Positions 42,216-52,822 are shown, counted from the stretch's first letter. The stretch is 64,000 nucleotides of DNA from Rhodococcus globerulus NBRC 14531 (GCF_001894805.1 NZ_BCWX01000002.1:248001-312000), one strand, 5' to 3'. Translations and numbers: made by a program. The notes: generated by a model from the letters alone, not told the origin.

Positions 42216-45200
42216 TGGTCAAGCCGCCGTCCGCACGATCCGTGGTACCCGGGCCGGGCCGGCTCGGGTTGGTCGAGAACACCGCAGCCGACGAGCTTCG
42301 CCAACTCGGCTGGGTGGACTCGGAGAGCATCGAACTCCTGTGGTCACTCTCGCGTTCCGCCAACGCCGATCTTGCGTTGCGCACGTTGGTGCGCATCAAG
42401 GATTCGCTGGGCGACGGATGGAGTGACCTCGACGACGCGCTGCGTAAGGACAAGAGCCTGCGCGGACGGCTGCTCGGGCTGATCGGAGCGTCGGCGGCAT
42501 TCGGTGATCACATCGTTGCCGATCCGTCCTCTTGGCGCATTCTCGACGGCACGTCACTGCCCACCAAAGCCGCCGCCACCACGGCGCTGCTCGGCGCCGT
42601 CGGCGCAACGTTGGACGAGGGCGCAACCCCAGGCTCGCAGACTTACCGTGCTGCGATGACCGGTCCGGACGCAGTTGTTGCGCTTCGGAAGTCGTACAAG
42701 GATCAGCTGATGTTGCTGGCCGCGTGCGATTTGGCGGCCACCGTCGAAAACGAACCCGTGGTTCCTTATCAGACCATCGGGCATCAGCTCTCGGATCTGG
42801 CCGACGCGGCACTGACTGCGGCTCTGTCGGTAGCGATCGCCACCGTGTGCCCCGAAGGCACGTGCCCCATCCGCCTTGCGGTTATCGCGATGGGCAAATG
42901 TGGTGCGCGCGAACTGAACTACGTGTCCGACGTCGACGTCGTGTTTGTTGCCGAACCGGCCGACGCCACTGCCTCTCGCGTAGCGGGCGAGTTGATGAGG
43001 ATCGGCACGTCCGCGTTCTTCGAAGTGGATGCTGCACTCCGCCCCGAGGGTAAGCGCGGCGAACTGGTGCGTTCACTCGATTCCCACATCGCGTACTACA
43101 AGCGGTGGGCCAAGACGTGGGAGTTCCAGGCTCTTCTGAAGGCCCGTCCGATGACGGGTGACATGGAACTCGGGCGTCAGTATGCCGAGGCCATGAGCCC
43201 GATGGTCTGGACGGCGTCCGAACGTGAGGACTTCGTTCCCGAAGTGCAGGCCATGCGCCGACGCGTCGAGGAAATGGTTCCGCCCGAGATGCGTGAGCGC
43301 GAGCTCAAACTCGGTCGCGGAAGTTTGCGAGACGTCGAATTTGCCGTTCAGCTCCTGCAATTGGTGCACGGCCGCGCCGATGACACTCTGCACGTGCAGA
43401 GCACAGTCGATGCGCTGACAGCGCTGGCCGCCGGTGGTTATGTCGGCCGAGACGACGCCGCGAACCTCACGGCGTCCTATGAATTCCTGCGTCTCCTCGA
43501 GCATCGTCTGCAGTTGCAGAAGCTCAAGCGCACCCACACGTTGCCGCCGCCGGACGACGACGAGGCGTTGCGTTGGCTGGCCCGCGCCGCGCACATGCGT
43601 CCCGACGGCCGCCTCGACGCGCTCGGGGTGTTGCGCGCCGAGATCAAACGGAACTCCCATCGAATCCGCCGGTTGCACGCCAAGCTGTTCTACCGTCCGC
43701 TGCTCGAGTCCGTGGCGCGGATGGACAAGGAATCGTTGGCGCTGGGGCCGGAAGCTGCCGTTCGCCAGTTGGCGGCGTTGGGATACACCGCCCCCGAGAA
43801 TGCGCTCGGGCACCTCACGGCCTTGACAGCGGGAGCGTCCCGCAAGGGCCGGATCCAGGCGCTGCTCTTGCCGACGCTACTCGAATGTCTTGCCGACACA
43901 CCGGATCCCGACGCCGGACTGTTGGCGTACCGACGCTTGTCCGACGCACTGGTCGATCAGACCTGGTTCCTTCGGTTGCTTCGCGACGAGGCTGCCGTCG
44001 CCGAACGTCTGATGACGGTGCTTGGCTCTTCCGCGTACTTGCCGGATCTGCTGATCAAGGCACCAGACGTCATTCGCCTGTATGCGGATTCGCCGAGTGG
44101 CCCGCGTCTGATCGAACCGGTACCCGAGGACGTCTCGCGCGGTATTCTCACCGCCTCAGCGCGGCACAGTGACCCCAATCGCGCTGTCGCAGCGGCACGT
44201 TCGTTGCGTCGCCACGAGTTGGCGCGCATCGCGTCGGCCGACATTCTGGGAATGCTCGACGTTCCGGCGGTGTGCAAGGCGCTGTCGTCGGTGTGGGCCG
44301 CGGTACTCAACGCGTCGCTGTCCGCCGTGATCAAGGCCAGTGTTGCCGAACTGGGAACGCCCGCCCCTGCGGCGTTCTCCGTGATCGGCATGGGCCGACT
44401 CGGCGGCGGCGAACTGGGATACGGCTCCGACGCCGACGTTCTGTTCGTGTGCGAGCCCGTCGAGGGCGTCGACGAGACCGTTGCGGTCAAGTGGGCCAAC
44501 AGCATTGCGGACAAGGTGCGCAAGCTTCTCGGTGCACCGAGCACGGATCCGCCGCTCGAGGTGGATACGGGACTGCGCCCCGAGGGACGCAACGGCCCGA
44601 TGGTCCGCACCCTCGAATCGTACGACGCCTACTACGCAAAATGGGCGCAGGCGTGGGAGATTCAGGCACTGCTTCGCGCCCACCCGGTAGCCGGTGATCC
44701 CGATCTGGGTCTGCGATTCCTGCACATGATCGACAAGACCCGTTATCCAGAGGGCGGCGTCAGCGAAACGGCGGTTCGCGAGATTCGCCGAATCAAGGCT
44801 CGCGTCGATTCCGAACGTCTCCCTCGTGGAGCCGATCCCGCTACGCACACCAAACTGGGTCGCGGCGGACTGGCCGATATCGAGTGGACCGTGCAGCTGA
44901 TCCAGCTGCGTCACGCCGACAAGATTGCGTCGTTGCACAATACGTCGACGCTGGAAACGCTGGACGCGATCGGCGCAGCCGAGTTGCTCAGTGAATCCGA
45001 CGTGGAGTTGCTGCGCGATGCGTGGATCACGGCGACCAAGGCCCGCAATTGCCTTGTGCTGGTTCGCGGAAAGCCGACCGATCAACTGCCAGGACCGGGA
45101 CGCGTCCTGTCCGCCGTGGCGCAGGTTGCGGGATACGGAGATGACTCGGGGGAGTTCCTCGACAACTATCTCCGCATCACGCGACGGGCAAAAGCGGTGG

Positions 45201-45226
45201 TGGAACGGGTGTTCGGCGGAGAGTAA
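42215..45226 (+). CDS. glnE: Bifunctional glutamine synthetase adenylyltransferase/deadenylase GlnE
   Basis: 1003 residues from ATG 42215 (TGATG overlap with glnA2). Two nucleotidyltransferase domains are clear: [20 protein letters not shown] (about residues 227-246) and [20 protein letters not shown] (about 727-746), each with the D-x-D metal pair, each followed by [17 protein letters not shown] or [17 protein letters not shown]. One domain adenylylates and the other removes AMP from glutamine synthetase in response to nitrogen status. The obvious target, an adenylylatable GlnA1, is not in the window. Confidence 0.96.
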   Translation: MVKPPSARSVVPGPGRLGLVENTAADELRQLGWVDSESIELLWSLSRSANADLALRTLVRIKDSLGDGWSDLDDALRKDKSLRGRLLGLIGASAAFGDHIVADPSSWRILDGTSLPTKAAATTALLGAVGATLDEGATPGSQTYRAAMTGPDAVVALRKSYKDQLMLLAACDLAATVENEPVVPYQTIGHQLSDLADAALTAALSVAIATVCPEGTCPIRLAVIAMGKCGARELNYVSDVDVVFVAEPADATASRVAGELMRIGTSAFFEVDAALRPEGKRGELVRSLDSHIAYYKRWAKTWEFQALLKARPMTGDMELGRQYAEAMSPMVWTASEREDFVPEVQAMRRRVEEMVPPEMRERELKLGRGSLRDVEFAVQLLQLVHGRADDTLHVQSTVDALTALAAGGYVGRDDAANLTASYEFLRLLEHRLQLQKLKRTHTLPPPDDDEALRWLARAAHMRPDGRLDALGVLRAEIKRNSHRIRRLHAKLFYRPLLESVARMDKESLALGPEAAVRQLAALGYTAPENALGHLTALTAGASRKGRIQALLLPTLLECLADTPDPDAGLLAYRRLSDALVDQTWFLRLLRDEAAVAERLMTVLGSSAYLPDLLIKAPDVIRLYADSPSGPRLIEPVPEDVSRGILTASARHSDPNRAVAAARSLRRHELARIASADILGMLDVPAVCKALSSVWAAVLNASLSAVIKASVAELGTPAPAAFSVIGMGRLGGGELGYGSDADVLFVCEPVEGVDETVAVKWANSIADKVRKLLGAPSTDPPLEVDTGLRPEGRNGPMVRTLESYDAYYAKWAQAWEIQALLRAHPVAGDPDLGLRFLHMIDKTRYPEGGVSETAVREIRRIKARVDSERLPRGADPATHTKLGRGGLADIEWTVQLIQLRHADKIASLHNTSTLETLDAIGAAELLSESDVELLRDAWITATKARNCLVLVRGKPTDQLPGPGRVLSAVAQVAGYGDDSGEFLDNYLRITRRAKAVVERVFGGE

Positions 45227-45234
45227 CGCCGACT

Positions 45235-46086
45235 TCAGTCTTCTCGGACGGATGCCGAGGCTGCAAACTTGCGGACCTCGGCGTCTCCCCACACATGTGC
45301 GGGAACTCCGCCGCCCAGGAGTTCACGGGCAAGGGCCGGCGACTGTGCGATCGGAACGTCGCTACCCGCGATGATCATATTTCCGTAGCGCCTGCCCTTG
45401 AGCATTGCGGGATCGGCGATGATGGCCAGGTGCTCGAACTGCGCACCGATGGTTGCAGCTTCGGCGCGCGCCCCCTGCAAGTCCGGGGTGTCGCCGCAGT
45501 TGACGAGGTAAATCCCGCCCGGCGCAAGGACGCGTCGTACGTGGGTGGTGAACTGCGCCGTGGTCAGTGGAACCGGAGTTGTGCTGCCCGCAAAGACATC
45601 TCGGATGATGATGTCCCGCGTCGAATCGGTGAGAGTTTCCGTGACCGCGCGCGCTTCGCCGACGCGGATGCGTAGCAGTGGTGCACGCGGCAGATCGAAC
45701 CAGTCGCGAACCAATTCGGCTAATGCGCCGTCGATTTCGACAACAACCTGACGGGCGTCGGGGTACGTCGCGCAGATGTACCGAGCCATCGAACAGGCGC
45801 CGCCGCCGAGGTGCAGGACGCGCAGACGCTCTTTCGGATCGCGTTCCGAATCGACCAGGTGGGCGATCCAGCGCATGTACTCGAAGTCCAAGGTCTTCGG
45901 GTCGGCCAGATCGATGTGTGAGCTGGGAACACCGTTGATCTGCAGAATCCACCCCGTGTCCGAGTACTGATCACGAACAAGTTCACACGTGCCGGTGTCG
46001 ATGGGGAAGACGCCGGGAACAGGTCCGTCGTCTCGGCGGTCGGGGGTGGTGCTGCGAGTCTTGGTCTTGCGCGTTCCTTTGGCCAC
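45235..46086 (-). CDS. Spermidine-synthase-like methyltransferase-fold protein
   Basis: 283 residues from GTG 46086, chosen over 46095 because TAGAGT (46094-46099, minus strand) lies exactly seven bases before it. Rossmann core: RVLHLGGGACSMARYI (glycine motif), ARQVVVEIDGALAELVRDWF (acidic cofactor ligand), DIIIRDVFAGSTTPVPLTT and GGIYLVNCGD. This resembles the spermidine-synthase/SAM-methyltransferase family common in actinomycetes, but the usual polyamine-binding residues cannot be confirmed by eye, so substrate is unknown. Basic Lys/Arg/Thr-rich N-terminus. Converges on glnE with an 8-base gap. Confidence 0.82.
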   Translation of the reverse strand: MAKGTRKTKTRSTTPDRRDDGPVPGVFPIDTGTCELVRDQYSDTGWILQINGVPSSHIDLADPKTLDFEYMRWIAHLVDSERDPKERLRVLHLGGGACSMARYICATYPDARQVVVEIDGALAELVRDWFDLPRAPLLRIRVGEARAVTETLTDSTRDIIIRDVFAGSTTPVPLTTAQFTTHVRRVLAPGGIYLVNCGDTPDLQGARAEAATIGAQFEHLAIIADPAMLKGRRYGNMIIAGSDVPIAQSPALARELLGGGVPAHVWGDAEVRKFAASASVRED

Positions 46087-46111
46087 TGCACCCACTCTAG
46101 GCGCTTGTGTT

Positions 46112-47395
46112 CTAGTGGCAGGTTCCGAGTTGCGTGCCCTGCTCGGTGCCGTATCGGTGACCGTGACCCGCGGGGACGTCGAGGGAGGCGAGCATGTCGA
46201 CGCTGGTCTGAAGGAAACTGACCACCGGAATCCACTGCGGCATCGGGGCGTCCTGGACCGCGCGGCTCAGGTCTGGTGGCGTCGTCGCGAGGGCCGGCGA
46301 CCACCACACCACAGGATCGGAGGTGTTGGCCAGAACGGTTGTCCCGTCCACTCGGGTAGCGCCGGCGGGCGGTCCGGCCCAGAGGACGGCGCACAACTGC
46401 GTCGGAAGGGACTCGGCCAGGGCAGCGCTGCCGCCCACGGCGCCAAGACTCTGGCCGTAGAGATAGAGGTCGGGGCGTTCGGTGGCGGGAAGTTCCGCGA
46501 TGCGGGTGGCGACCGCGGTCAGCATTGCCTGCGCCGATTCCTCGGCATCGGAGCGTTGGAACAGAAATGCAGCCCAACTCGGTGCAGCGGAGTACTGCTG
46601 ACCGACGATCGCGACGTCACTGCCGAATCGCTGCTCGATACCGTCGACGGCCCGAGTGTCGATCCACCCCGAACCGGTGGGGACGGCCACAACGACGGCG
46701 CTGCGAGCAAATCCGCCGACGCGGTCGAGTTCGGCCACCGCATGGTCGGCCCGCGATCCTGCGTCCGGTCCGGAGTTGAGATCGGCGTAGACACGCACCG
46801 AATCGGTCCCGGCGGCAAGGAACTTCAGCCCTTCCACTGACTGCGCAGACGCGGTGGCGATGCTGCCGAAAGCCAGCTGAAGTCCGAAGGCGCAGATCGC
46901 TGCTATGCCGATGGTGCGGGCAAAACCCAGGCGGTGCAGTACTTTCCGAATGCCCGATGCCACTGTGGTCAGGATCAGTACGGTCAGTGCAGCGATGCAG
47001 ATGACTTCGATCCAGTAGCGAATTCCGACCGGCGGCGCCCCCATTGCAACGCGGAGTGAGTTCTGCCAGCCGTTGGCAGACGTAGCGAACAGCGCAACAA
47101 CGGCGGTGGCAACGATCGCAATTCGGGTGCGCCAGGATCGAGTGTCGAACCGTTCCGATCGTGTCCGCAGCGGCAGTGCGTGCCATGCAGTCGTCAGTGC
47201 CCAGGCAACAAAGATTCCCACCGCCATGAGCACACCGCTGAAGAGTCCTTGCAGTACGGCGGTTCTCGGCAACAGGCCGGGTGCCAGAGATACTGCGGCC
47301 ATCGAACCCGTGGCTACCGTTGCCGAGATGCGGGGGAGCGGGACCGCTGCGATCCGGGAGAGCACCGACGGTTGGACGGTATCGAGAACGCTCAT
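46112..47395 (-). CDS. Membrane alpha/beta-hydrolase (DUF2319/PF10081-type)
   Basis: 427 residues from ATG 47395, overlapping the upstream phospholipase-like gene's stop by 4 bases. About five membrane segments occupy residues 25-195; the C-terminal half is an alpha/beta hydrolase domain with the nucleophile elbow LYGQSLGAVGGSAAL. This architecture is that of the actinobacterial 'alpha/beta-hydrolase family' membrane proteins of unknown substrate. Being co-translated with a secreted phospholipase A2-like protein, it may act on lipids at the envelope (inference). Confidence 0.84.
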   Translation of the reverse strand: MSVLDTVQPSVLSRIAAVPLPRISATVATGSMAAVSLAPGLLPRTAVLQGLFSGVLMAVGIFVAWALTTAWHALPLRTRSERFDTRSWRTRIAIVATAVVALFATSANGWQNSLRVAMGAPPVGIRYWIEVICIAALTVLILTTVASGIRKVLHRLGFARTIGIAAICAFGLQLAFGSIATASAQSVEGLKFLAAGTDSVRVYADLNSGPDAGSRADHAVAELDRVGGFARSAVVVAVPTGSGWIDTRAVDGIEQRFGSDVAIVGQQYSAAPSWAAFLFQRSDAEESAQAMLTAVATRIAELPATERPDLYLYGQSLGAVGGSAALAESLPTQLCAVLWAGPPAGATRVDGTTVLANTSDPVVWWSPALATTPPDLSRAVQDAPMPQWIPVVSFLQTSVDMLASLDVPAGHGHRYGTEQGTQLGTCH

Positions 47396-48075
47396 GCTGC
47401 AACGGCTTTCTGCGAGTAGGCGCCGGCCGCGGCAGGTCGCCGTGGCCGAAGGAAGGTGAGTCCGAGTGCGGAGAGGCCGAGCACACCAGCGGCGGCGTAT
47501 CCGAACCCGGATTCCTGAACCGGCGTCAGGTAGTTCTGACGCCACGAATTCCCGTTCACGGCAGTGGTTGCGATGTCGGCCATGGCAAAGCAGTAGGACC
47601 GCGACGCCGGGGATTCCCTCGTGTCACAGGCATCGTGCATTCGCTGGTCGAGTTGGCCGTCGAGCGCTTGCCGTGCCCATGGGCCGAGCTCGTCGCCGTG
47701 GAACTGTGCGTAGCGGAGCAGGTCGTAGCCAAGATCGTGGGCCTTGCAGGCGGAGTCGAACTCGTCGGGAAGGGGAACGGGGGACGAGCAGGCACCGTTC
47801 GGATTGGCGAGGTGACCGGCGACGATGACGGGTTCGTAGCCTGAGAACGCGGCAAAGTCGCGCGGCACGCTTGGTGCGGCATCAGAGCTGGTGACCGCTG
47901 CAACGGCCTGTGCGGCAAGGTGATTCTCCGGCGCTGCCGCTTGCACGTCGCGAGGCGCGGCACTGATGGTGACCGTCGCCGCTGCGACAACACTCAGCGC
48001 TGCCCAGGTTGCGCTACGCTGTGTCGCCCAGATAGCGCTGCGCTGGGGCAGCGTCGTTGCTCGTGTGATTCGCAT
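47392..48075 (-). CDS. Secreted phospholipase A2-like protein with C-terminal membrane anchor
   Basis: 227 residues from ATG 48075; TAGCGT (48083-48088, minus strand) is seven bases before it. A signal-like hydrophobic stretch (about 23-40) precedes a domain whose core, SACKAHDLGYDLLRY, is the prokaryotic phospholipase A2 motif Cys-x2-His-Asp-x2-Tyr: His113-Asp114 should be catalytic/calcium-binding. Four cysteines (C96, C110, C150, C162) fit two disulphides, and Asp148 could be the second catalytic acid. A C-terminal hydrophobic helix (about 190-209) followed by RPRRP may anchor the protein. Prokaryotic PLA2s hydrolyse the sn-2 ester of phospholipids. Confidence 0.8.
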   Translation of the reverse strand: MRITRATTLPQRSAIWATQRSATWAALSVVAAATVTISAAPRDVQAAAPENHLAAQAVAAVTSSDAAPSVPRDFAAFSGYEPVIVAGHLANPNGACSSPVPLPDEFDSACKAHDLGYDLLRYAQFHGDELGPWARQALDGQLDQRMHDACDTRESPASRSYCFAMADIATTAVNGNSWRQNYLTPVQESGFGYAAAGVLGLSALGLTFLRPRRPAAAGAYSQKAVAA

Positions 48076-48239
48076 GCAGTTGACGCTATGAACGGCGGGT
48101 GCACCTGAGCATCGCTCCGCAGAGTGGTTTGTCTGTGCTCTGGGGTGAGAGGAACCCTGGACCACTGATACTGCGGGGTTAGGGGTTTCTCACTCCGCAG
48201 TATGACGACTTTCGAGGGTTCGCTTTCTAGGCTGGACAG

Positions 48240-49451
48240 GTGATGAAGGCAGGAAAGATGAAAGTGGCGCAGGCGAGTGTGACCCGCGCGTCGCGGCGGT
48301 TGACCGGTGATCAGTTCGCGAACGTAGCTGTAGTTGTCGTGACGTTGATTCTCTTTACGGTCGCCTGGCCGACGTTGCACCTGACGCATGCGGTGTCACC
48401 GCCGATTCAGCCGTTCGTGGCTGCGTTGGCCGCGTTTCCCTTTGTCCTGATCCGAATCAATCCCGCTCTGGGATGGGCTGTTTCCGCGATCTCGGCGTTG
48501 GTGATTCCACACGTATTCGATCTCGTGCCCGGGTACGAATATCCCTGGCAGGTCGTTCACATCATGGTGATCATGGCTCTGCTTGCCGCGGTCAGTCTCA
48601 CTGCTGCGGTACCGGTGGTGGGGGTTGCGTGGATCTCGACGGTCCTGTTGTTCTTTGCCGAGACGCCGGGCCAGGACGGTGCCGGGTGGGCGGTGGGTCT
48701 GACCGCGCTGGTGGTTTTTTGCTTCCTGATTCGGTGGCTTGTTCTTTCACGTCGTGCGTTGGCGAAGCAGGAAGAGGTAAATGAAGTCGAACGTGCCCGC
48801 CGAACCGTGTTGGAAGAGAAGGCCAGGATAGCCCGCGAGCTGCACGACATTGTCGCCCACCACATGTCGATGGTGGTGGTGCAGGCGCAGAGTGCGCCGT
48901 ACCGACTCGGCGACGTGACGCCCGAGATCCGCGCCGAGTTCGATTCGATCGGTGACACGGGGCGCGCTGCGCTCAACGAGATTCGCGGGTTGCTGGGTGT
49001 ACTGCGCAGCGACGCCGAAGCCACCCAGGTCGCGCCGCAACCGGGAGCGCTGCAACTCGACGAGCTACTGGCAGGCAGCGCCCGCGCGGGAATTCCGTTG
49101 GTATGGAACGTGGATGGTGATCGAACACGCGTGTCGGCGTCCACCGGTCTTGTCGTGTATCGCATCGTGCAGGAATCGATCACCAATGCCGTCCGGCATG
49201 CACCGGGTAGCCCCATCGAGGTGTCCGTCGAGTTCGGCCAAGCGTCCACGCAGGTTCGGGTGGTGAACGGACCGCCGGCGGGTGGCGGTGTCCCGACTTC
49301 CAGTGTCGCCAAGTCTTCGGATACCGCCGGTGGCAATGGAATCCGCGGGATGGTCGAGCGTGCGTCCGCCGTCGGCGGAATGGTTGACACGCAACTCCTG
49401 GCGGGCGGCGGGTTCGAGGTCCGCGCTATATTGCCGACGGTCGCCGCCTAG
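48240..49451 (+). CDS. Sensor histidine kinase, NarL/DesK type
   Basis: 403 residues. GTG at 48240 lies six bases after TAGGCT (48228-48233). Four to five N-terminal membrane segments (about residues 25-165) form the sensor; the HisKA_3 box is RIARELHDIVAHHMSMVVV with the phospho-accepting His near 203; the HATPase region has QESITNAVRHAPGSP (N box) and GGNGIRGMVERASAVGG (G box). No periplasmic sensing domain is present, so the signal is probably sensed in the membrane. The response regulator follows 9 bases later. Confidence 0.93.
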   Translation: MMKAGKMKVAQASVTRASRRLTGDQFANVAVVVVTLILFTVAWPTLHLTHAVSPPIQPFVAALAAFPFVLIRINPALGWAVSAISALVIPHVFDLVPGYEYPWQVVHIMVIMALLAAVSLTAAVPVVGVAWISTVLLFFAETPGQDGAGWAVGLTALVVFCFLIRWLVLSRRALAKQEEVNEVERARRTVLEEKARIARELHDIVAHHMSMVVVQAQSAPYRLGDVTPEIRAEFDSIGDTGRAALNEIRGLLGVLRSDAEATQVAPQPGALQLDELLAGSARAGIPLVWNVDGDRTRVSASTGLVVYRIVQESITNAVRHAPGSPIEVSVEFGQASTQVRVVNGPPAGGGVPTSSVAKSSDTAGGNGIRGMVERASAVGGMVDTQLLAGGGFEVRAILPTVAA

Positions 49452-49460
49452 GCTGTCGGA

Positions 49461-50123
49461 GTGCCCATCACAGTATTCATCGCCGACGATCAGGCAATGG
49501 TCAGACAGGGATTCGGAGCCCTGCTCGCCGCGCAACCCGATATCAGCGTCATCGGAGATGCCCCCGACGGCAGGGTTGCGGTTGCCGAAGTAGCGCGCCT
49601 GCGCCCCGACGTCGTGTTGATGGACGTGCGGATGCCGGAGATGAACGGCCTCGATGCAGCGCGCCAGATTCTGGCAACGGGTGGGGAGCCACCGGTTCGG
49701 GTCCTCATGCTCACGACTTTCGACATCGATGACTACGTCTACGAGGCTCTGCGGATCGGTGCGAGTGGTTTCATGCTCAAGGACGCACCCGCCGAGGAAC
49801 TGATTCGGGCGGTGCGCGTCGTCGCCGAAGGACATGCATTGCTGGCTCCGACCGTGACACGGCGGTTGATCGAGGAAGTGACGAGTAGGAGAACACCCAC
49901 CCGGGTTCGTTCCAGCGCTCTCGATATGTTGACCCCACGCGAGCGTGAAGTGCTGGAACTGATCGCACGAGGGCTGTCGAACATCGAAATTGCCGAGCAC
50001 CTGTTTGTCGCGGAACAGACGGTGAAGACACACGTCGGCAAGGTTCTCTCGAAACTGGACCTGCGAGATCGAGCACAAGCGGTTGTCGTTGCATACGAAA
50101 GTGGACTTGTCACACCGGGATGA
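49461..50123 (+). CDS. LuxR/NarL-family response regulator
   Basis: 220 residues. Receiver domain with the acidic pair in FIADDQAMVR, phospho-Asp about 54 in VVLMDVRMPEMNG and Lys in MLKDAPAEEL; C-terminal LuxR helix-turn-helix LTPREREVLELIARGLSNIEIAEHL. GTG 49461 follows TAGGCT (49449-49454) by six bases, and the first three bases of that hexamer are the stop codon of the kinase gene, so an extra leaderless transcript of the regulator alone is possible. Targets unknown; the divergent phospholipase/hydrolase genes are candidates by position. Confidence 0.94.
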   Translation: MPITVFIADDQAMVRQGFGALLAAQPDISVIGDAPDGRVAVAEVARLRPDVVLMDVRMPEMNGLDAARQILATGGEPPVRVLMLTTFDIDDYVYEALRIGASGFMLKDAPAEELIRAVRVVAEGHALLAPTVTRRLIEEVTSRRTPTRVRSSALDMLTPREREVLELIARGLSNIEIAEHLFVAEQTVKTHVGKVLSKLDLRDRAQAVVVAYESGLVTPG

Positions 50124-50229
50124 TTGCCGGGCTTGATCTGAAAAGTGACAATCCTGCGCCACCGCGCCTGCTGGGGGAAGATGGACAGCAGATCCTGCAA
50201 TCACCAACTGTTGAGAGGTGCTTTTTACA

Positions 50230-51261
50230 ATGCGAATCGGAGTCCTCACAGGTGGCGGCGATTGCCCAGGGTTGAACGCGGTTATCCGTGCGGTGGTTCG
50301 CACGTCGGACGGGCGGTACGGCAGTACCGTCGTCGGCTTCCGTGACGGCTGGCGTGGTCTGCTCGAAGATCGCAAGGTTCCCCTCGCGGCCGACGACCGC
50401 ATCAATCGCATCCTCACGCGCGGCGGAACCATTCTGGGAACCGCACGCGTCAACCCCGACAAACTGCGGGCCGGACTCGATCAGATCAAACAAACTCTCG
50501 ACGACAACGGAATCGATGTCCTGATCCCGATCGGCGGTGAAGGCACACTCACCGCGGCCAGTTGGCTCGCGGAGAGCGGTGTTCCGGTGATCGGAGTGCC
50601 CAAGACCATCGACAACGACATCGACTGCACCGACGTCACATTCGGTTTCGACACAGCGCTGGCCGTTGCCACCGACGCGATCGACCGCCTCCACACCACA
50701 GCGGAATCGCACCAGCGCGTCATGCTCGTCGAGGTCATGGGTCGACATGCCGGCTGGATCGCACTGCAGGCCGGATTGGCGTCCGGTGCTCACCTGACGT
50801 TGGTTCCGGAGCAGCCGTTCGACGTCGACGAAGTGTGCGCCATGGTCAAGAAGCGTTTCCAGCGTGGTGATTCTCACTTCATCTGCGTAGTTGCCGAAGG
50901 CGCGATGCCCGATCCCGCTTCCATGACTTTGCGTGAAGGCGGCATCGACGAGTTCGGACACAAGATCTTCACCGGCGTCGCGCAGCAGTTGGGCAACGAA
51001 ATCGAGCGCCGTATCGGCAAGGAAGTCCGGACGACGGTTCTCGGCCATATCCAGCGTGGTGGCACCCCGACGCCGCACGACCGGATACTCGCCACCCGCT
51101 TCGGCGTCCACGCCACCGACGCAGCTCATCGCGGTGATTTCGGCCAGATGGTGGCCCTGCACGGTACGTCCATCGACCTGGTTCCTCTCGCCGAGGCAAC
51201 CCGCAAGCTCAAGACCGTGCCCAAGGAGCGTTACGAGGAGGCAGCCGCATTCTTCGGCTGA
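50230..51261 (+). CDS. pfkA: 6-phosphofructokinase PfkA
   Basis: 343 residues from ATG 50230 (GAGAGGTG upstream). [28 protein letters not shown], the PIGGEGTL loop, [12 protein letters not shown] with the catalytic Asp, and [10 protein letters not shown] are family signatures. The GGEGT loop has Gly at the position where pyrophosphate-dependent enzymes have Asp, so ATP use is likely. It phosphorylates fructose 6-phosphate in glycolysis. Followed by gatB, as Rv3010c-Rv3009c. Confidence 0.95.
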   Translation: MRIGVLTGGGDCPGLNAVIRAVVRTSDGRYGSTVVGFRDGWRGLLEDRKVPLAADDRINRILTRGGTILGTARVNPDKLRAGLDQIKQTLDDNGIDVLIPIGGEGTLTAASWLAESGVPVIGVPKTIDNDIDCTDVTFGFDTALAVATDAIDRLHTTAESHQRVMLVEVMGRHAGWIALQAGLASGAHLTLVPEQPFDVDEVCAMVKKRFQRGDSHFICVVAEGAMPDPASMTLREGGIDEFGHKIFTGVAQQLGNEIERRIGKEVRTTVLGHIQRGGTPTPHDRILATRFGVHATDAAHRGDFGQMVALHGTSIDLVPLAEATRKLKTVPKERYEEAAAFFG

Positions 51262-51286
51262 GCGTCCGGCGCATAAACTAGTCACC

Positions 51287-52798
51287 ATGACTGCTGTCGA
51301 TGCGCCCGACATCCTCGATTACGACGAAGTGCTGACCAAGTACGAGCCTGTGATGGGTATGGAGGTGCACGTAGAACTCGGCACCGCTACCAAGATGTTC
51401 TGCCCGTGCCCCACCGAGTTCGGTGCCGAACCCAATACCCAGGTCTGCCCGGTCTGTCTGGGCCTGCCAGGTTCATTGCCAGTGGTGAACGCTGCTGCTG
51501 TCGAATCCGCGATCCGGATCGGTCTTGCGCTCAACTGCTCCATCACACCGTGGGGTCGATTCGCGCGCAAGAACTACTTCTACCCGGATCAGCCCAAGAA
51601 CTACCAGATCTCCCAGTACGACGAGCCGATCGCAACCGAGGGCTACCTCGACGTGGTCCTCGACGACGGCACTACGTGGCGCGTCGAGATCGAGCGCGCC
51701 CACATGGAAGAGGACACCGGTAAGTCCCTTCACGTGGGTGGCGCTACCGGTCGTATCCACGGTGCCAGCCATTCGCTGCTCGACTACAACCGTGCGGGTG
51801 TTCCCTTGGTGGAGATCGTCACCAAGACCATCCACGGTGCCGGTGAGCGCGCCCCCGAGGTCGCTCGCGCGTACGTCACGGCGCTTCGTGATCTGCTGAA
51901 GTCCCTCGACGTCTCCGACGTCCGCATGGACCAGGGTTCGATGCGCTGCGACGCCAACATCTCGCTGATGCCGATCGGTTCCACCGAACTGGGTACCCGC
52001 ACCGAGACCAAGAACGTCAACTCCCTCAAGAGCGTCGAGGTCGCAGTTCGCTACGAGATGCGTCGTCAGGCGGCAGTGCTCGACGCCGGTATCGAGGTCA
52101 TCCAGGAGACGCGTCACTTCCAGGAAGCCGACGGCACCACCTCCGCTGGTCGACGTAAGGAAACCGCGGAAGATTACCGCTACTTCCCGGAACCCGACCT
52201 CGAACCCGTTGCCCCCAGCGCCGAGTGGGTCGAAGAACTGCGCGCCACCTTGCCCGAGTTGCCCTGGATCCGCCGCGCGCGGATCCAGAAGGACTGGGGG
52301 ATCTCCGACGAGGTCATGCGCGACCTCGTCAATGCCGGTGCCATCGACCTGGTCATCGCCACCACCGAAGCCGGCGCTTCGCCAGAAGCCGCCCGATCCT
52401 GGTGGTTGTCGTACCTGTCACAGCAGGCCAACACTCGCGGAGTTGAACTCGGCGCGCTGCCGATCACGCCGTCCCAGGTCGCGCAGGTTGTTGCTCTCAT
52501 CGACAGCGGCAAGCTCAACAACAAGGTCGCCCGTCAGGTTGTGGACCACGTCCTGGGCGGTGAGGGTGATCCCGAGCAGGTTCTGGCGGCACATCCCGAA
52601 TTGGTTGTCGAGCGTGACGAGACCAAGCTCAAGGCTGCTGTCGACGAGGCACTCGCTGCCAACCCCGATATCGCAGACAAGATCCGCAGCGGCAAGGTGC
52701 AGGCCGCCGGAAAGATTGTCGGTGACGTCATGAAGGCCACCCGCGGCCAGGCTGACGCCGCACGGGTGAAGGAACTTGTTCTGGAGGCGTGCAGCTAG
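51287..52798 (+). CDS. gatB: Aspartyl/glutamyl-tRNA amidotransferase subunit B
   Basis: 503 residues from ATG 51287, which follows TAAACT (51274-51279) by seven bases. [20 protein letters not shown], the zinc cysteines [39 protein letters not shown], and the C-terminal YqeY-like tail are complete. With GatA and GatC (not in the window) it converts Glu-tRNA-Gln and Asp-tRNA-Asn to the amidated forms; GatB holds the kinase active site and binds the tRNA. Confidence 0.97.
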   Translation: MTAVDAPDILDYDEVLTKYEPVMGMEVHVELGTATKMFCPCPTEFGAEPNTQVCPVCLGLPGSLPVVNAAAVESAIRIGLALNCSITPWGRFARKNYFYPDQPKNYQISQYDEPIATEGYLDVVLDDGTTWRVEIERAHMEEDTGKSLHVGGATGRIHGASHSLLDYNRAGVPLVEIVTKTIHGAGERAPEVARAYVTALRDLLKSLDVSDVRMDQGSMRCDANISLMPIGSTELGTRTETKNVNSLKSVEVAVRYEMRRQAAVLDAGIEVIQETRHFQEADGTTSAGRRKETAEDYRYFPEPDLEPVAPSAEWVEELRATLPELPWIRRARIQKDWGISDEVMRDLVNAGAIDLVIATTEAGASPEAARSWWLSYLSQQANTRGVELGALPITPSQVAQVVALIDSGKLNNKVARQVVDHVLGGEGDPEQVLAAHPELVVERDETKLKAAVDEALAANPDIADKIRSGKVQAAGKIVGDVMKATRGQADAARVKELVLEACS

Positions 52799-52822
52799 TC
52801 TGTCGCACACTCGAGTACTGAG

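Noticed and set aside
49065-51312. Two long minus-strand open frames opposite the two-component genes and pfkA
   Set aside because: Both lie over complete conserved plus-strand genes and have shadow-type composition.
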